From positions 1,782,175 to 1,846,174 of the forward strand of contig NZ_CP036425.1 in NCBI RefSeq assembly GCF_007747445.1: a DNA stretch of 64,000 nt. Direction: 5' to 3'. The position numbers were made by a program, and so were the translations under genes. The stretch is from Poriferisphaera corsica. Its GTDB lineage: Bacteria; Planctomycetota; Phycisphaerae; Phycisphaerales; Phycisphaeraceae. The notes under the pieces were generated by a model, which saw nothing but the letters and a program-made list of their open reading frames with translations, ran no database searches and was not told where the DNA came from. Shown here piece by piece: positions 63,801 through 64,000 of this stretch (position 1 is the first letter of the stretch; each line of letters begins with the position of its first letter).

Positions 63801-64000
63801 TTAACCCGGCCCCAATCCCCTTGAAAAATCCTGCATCCGCTGAACATGATCCCGCCGCACTGTATCAAGTGTCAGTTTCGCGATCAAGTAATTTTGATCC
63901 TCATCAGAGACCTGCCTGCAATGTTCCTGAATCACATCATACAAAAACTTAAACGCGTCCCTTGGCTGGTGCATTTGTTCCAGCCCATCAATAATACCTT
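63801..64000 (-). CDS. Hypothetical protein, C-terminal part (partial)
   Basis: A frame open to the right edge of the window encodes at least 65 residues ending in GLGPG. The visible part reads GIIDGLEQMHQPRDAFKFLY and continues with charged helical segments (QEHCRQVSDEDQNYLIAKL, DTVRRDHVQRMQDF). It is rich in acidic, Gln and Arg residues and looks like a helical soluble domain. No family was recognised. A strong terminator directly behind its stop supports that it is a real gene whose start lies beyond the window. Confidence 0.6.
   Translation of the reverse strand, partial: GIIDGLEQMHQPRDAFKFLYDVIQEHCRQVSDEDQNYLIAKLTLDTVRRDHVQRMQDFSRGLGPG

Overview
The window looks like a chromosomal piece of a planctomycete, most likely of the class Phycisphaerae. 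This is inference from gene content. It holds PEP-CTERM-tagged secreted proteins, the HpnC/HpnD/HpnE squalene genes, a prepilin-like secreted protein next to a LacI regulator, sigma factors with large C-terminal extensions, and an S12-S7 pair with no fusA/tuf directly after it. No rRNA, tRNA or CRISPR array was found. One SRP RNA gene is clear.

Layout. 1-3.7 kb: secreted polysaccharide degradation (a truncated and a complete clan GH-A enzyme, then a GH16 beta-glucanase with a PEP-CTERM tail). 4.2-8.3 kb: membrane PIN-TRAM protein, then ffs (SRP RNA), dnaX and ybaB/ebfC; dnaX carries an A10 run with stops just behind it in both other frames. 8.5-12.2 kb: CBM48-like small protein and a reverse-strand glycosyltransferase operon. 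12.6-16.3 kb: hpnC-hpnD-hpnE. 16.4-21 kb: redoxin, MscS channel, Fe-S photolyase-like protein, PEP-CTERM protein. 21.3-36.4 kb: an AT-richer accessory region around recA. It holds a 2320-residue Rhs/YD-repeat protein ending in a WHH-type HNH/EndoVII nuclease, an ankyrin-like presumed immunity gene, two paralogous cysteine-rich proteins with an internal Tat-like signal, and an IS3-family remnant.

36.8-48.4 kb: sugar isomerase-like protein, membrane protein, CPA2 antiporter-PTS EIIA fusion, receiver-like protein and GGDEF protein, LacI regulator, prepilin-like protein, transketolase, methyltransferase. 48.5-52.9 kb: three tandem paralogues, each an ECF-type sigma factor joined to a ThuA/GATase1-like domain, separated by only 2 bases. 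53-57 kb: pyrR-pyrB-gmk and a GmhB-like phosphatase. 56.9-59.2 kb: heptosyltransferase and GT4 glycosyltransferase. 59.3-60.3 kb: rpsL-rpsG. 60.5-64 kb: ThiF/MoeB-like protein, metallophosphoesterase, outer-membrane protein, and a partial gene at the edge.

The most unusual items are: (i) the sigma-ThuA tandem triplet; (ii) the Rhs toxin island with its flanking cysteine-rich Tat protein family; (iii) a ~233-base noncoding element present twice, 27 kb apart, with conserved blocks at matching offsets and TGTGCGCACA-type palindromes, once between convergent genes and once upstream of recA; and (iv) the dnaX slippery site.
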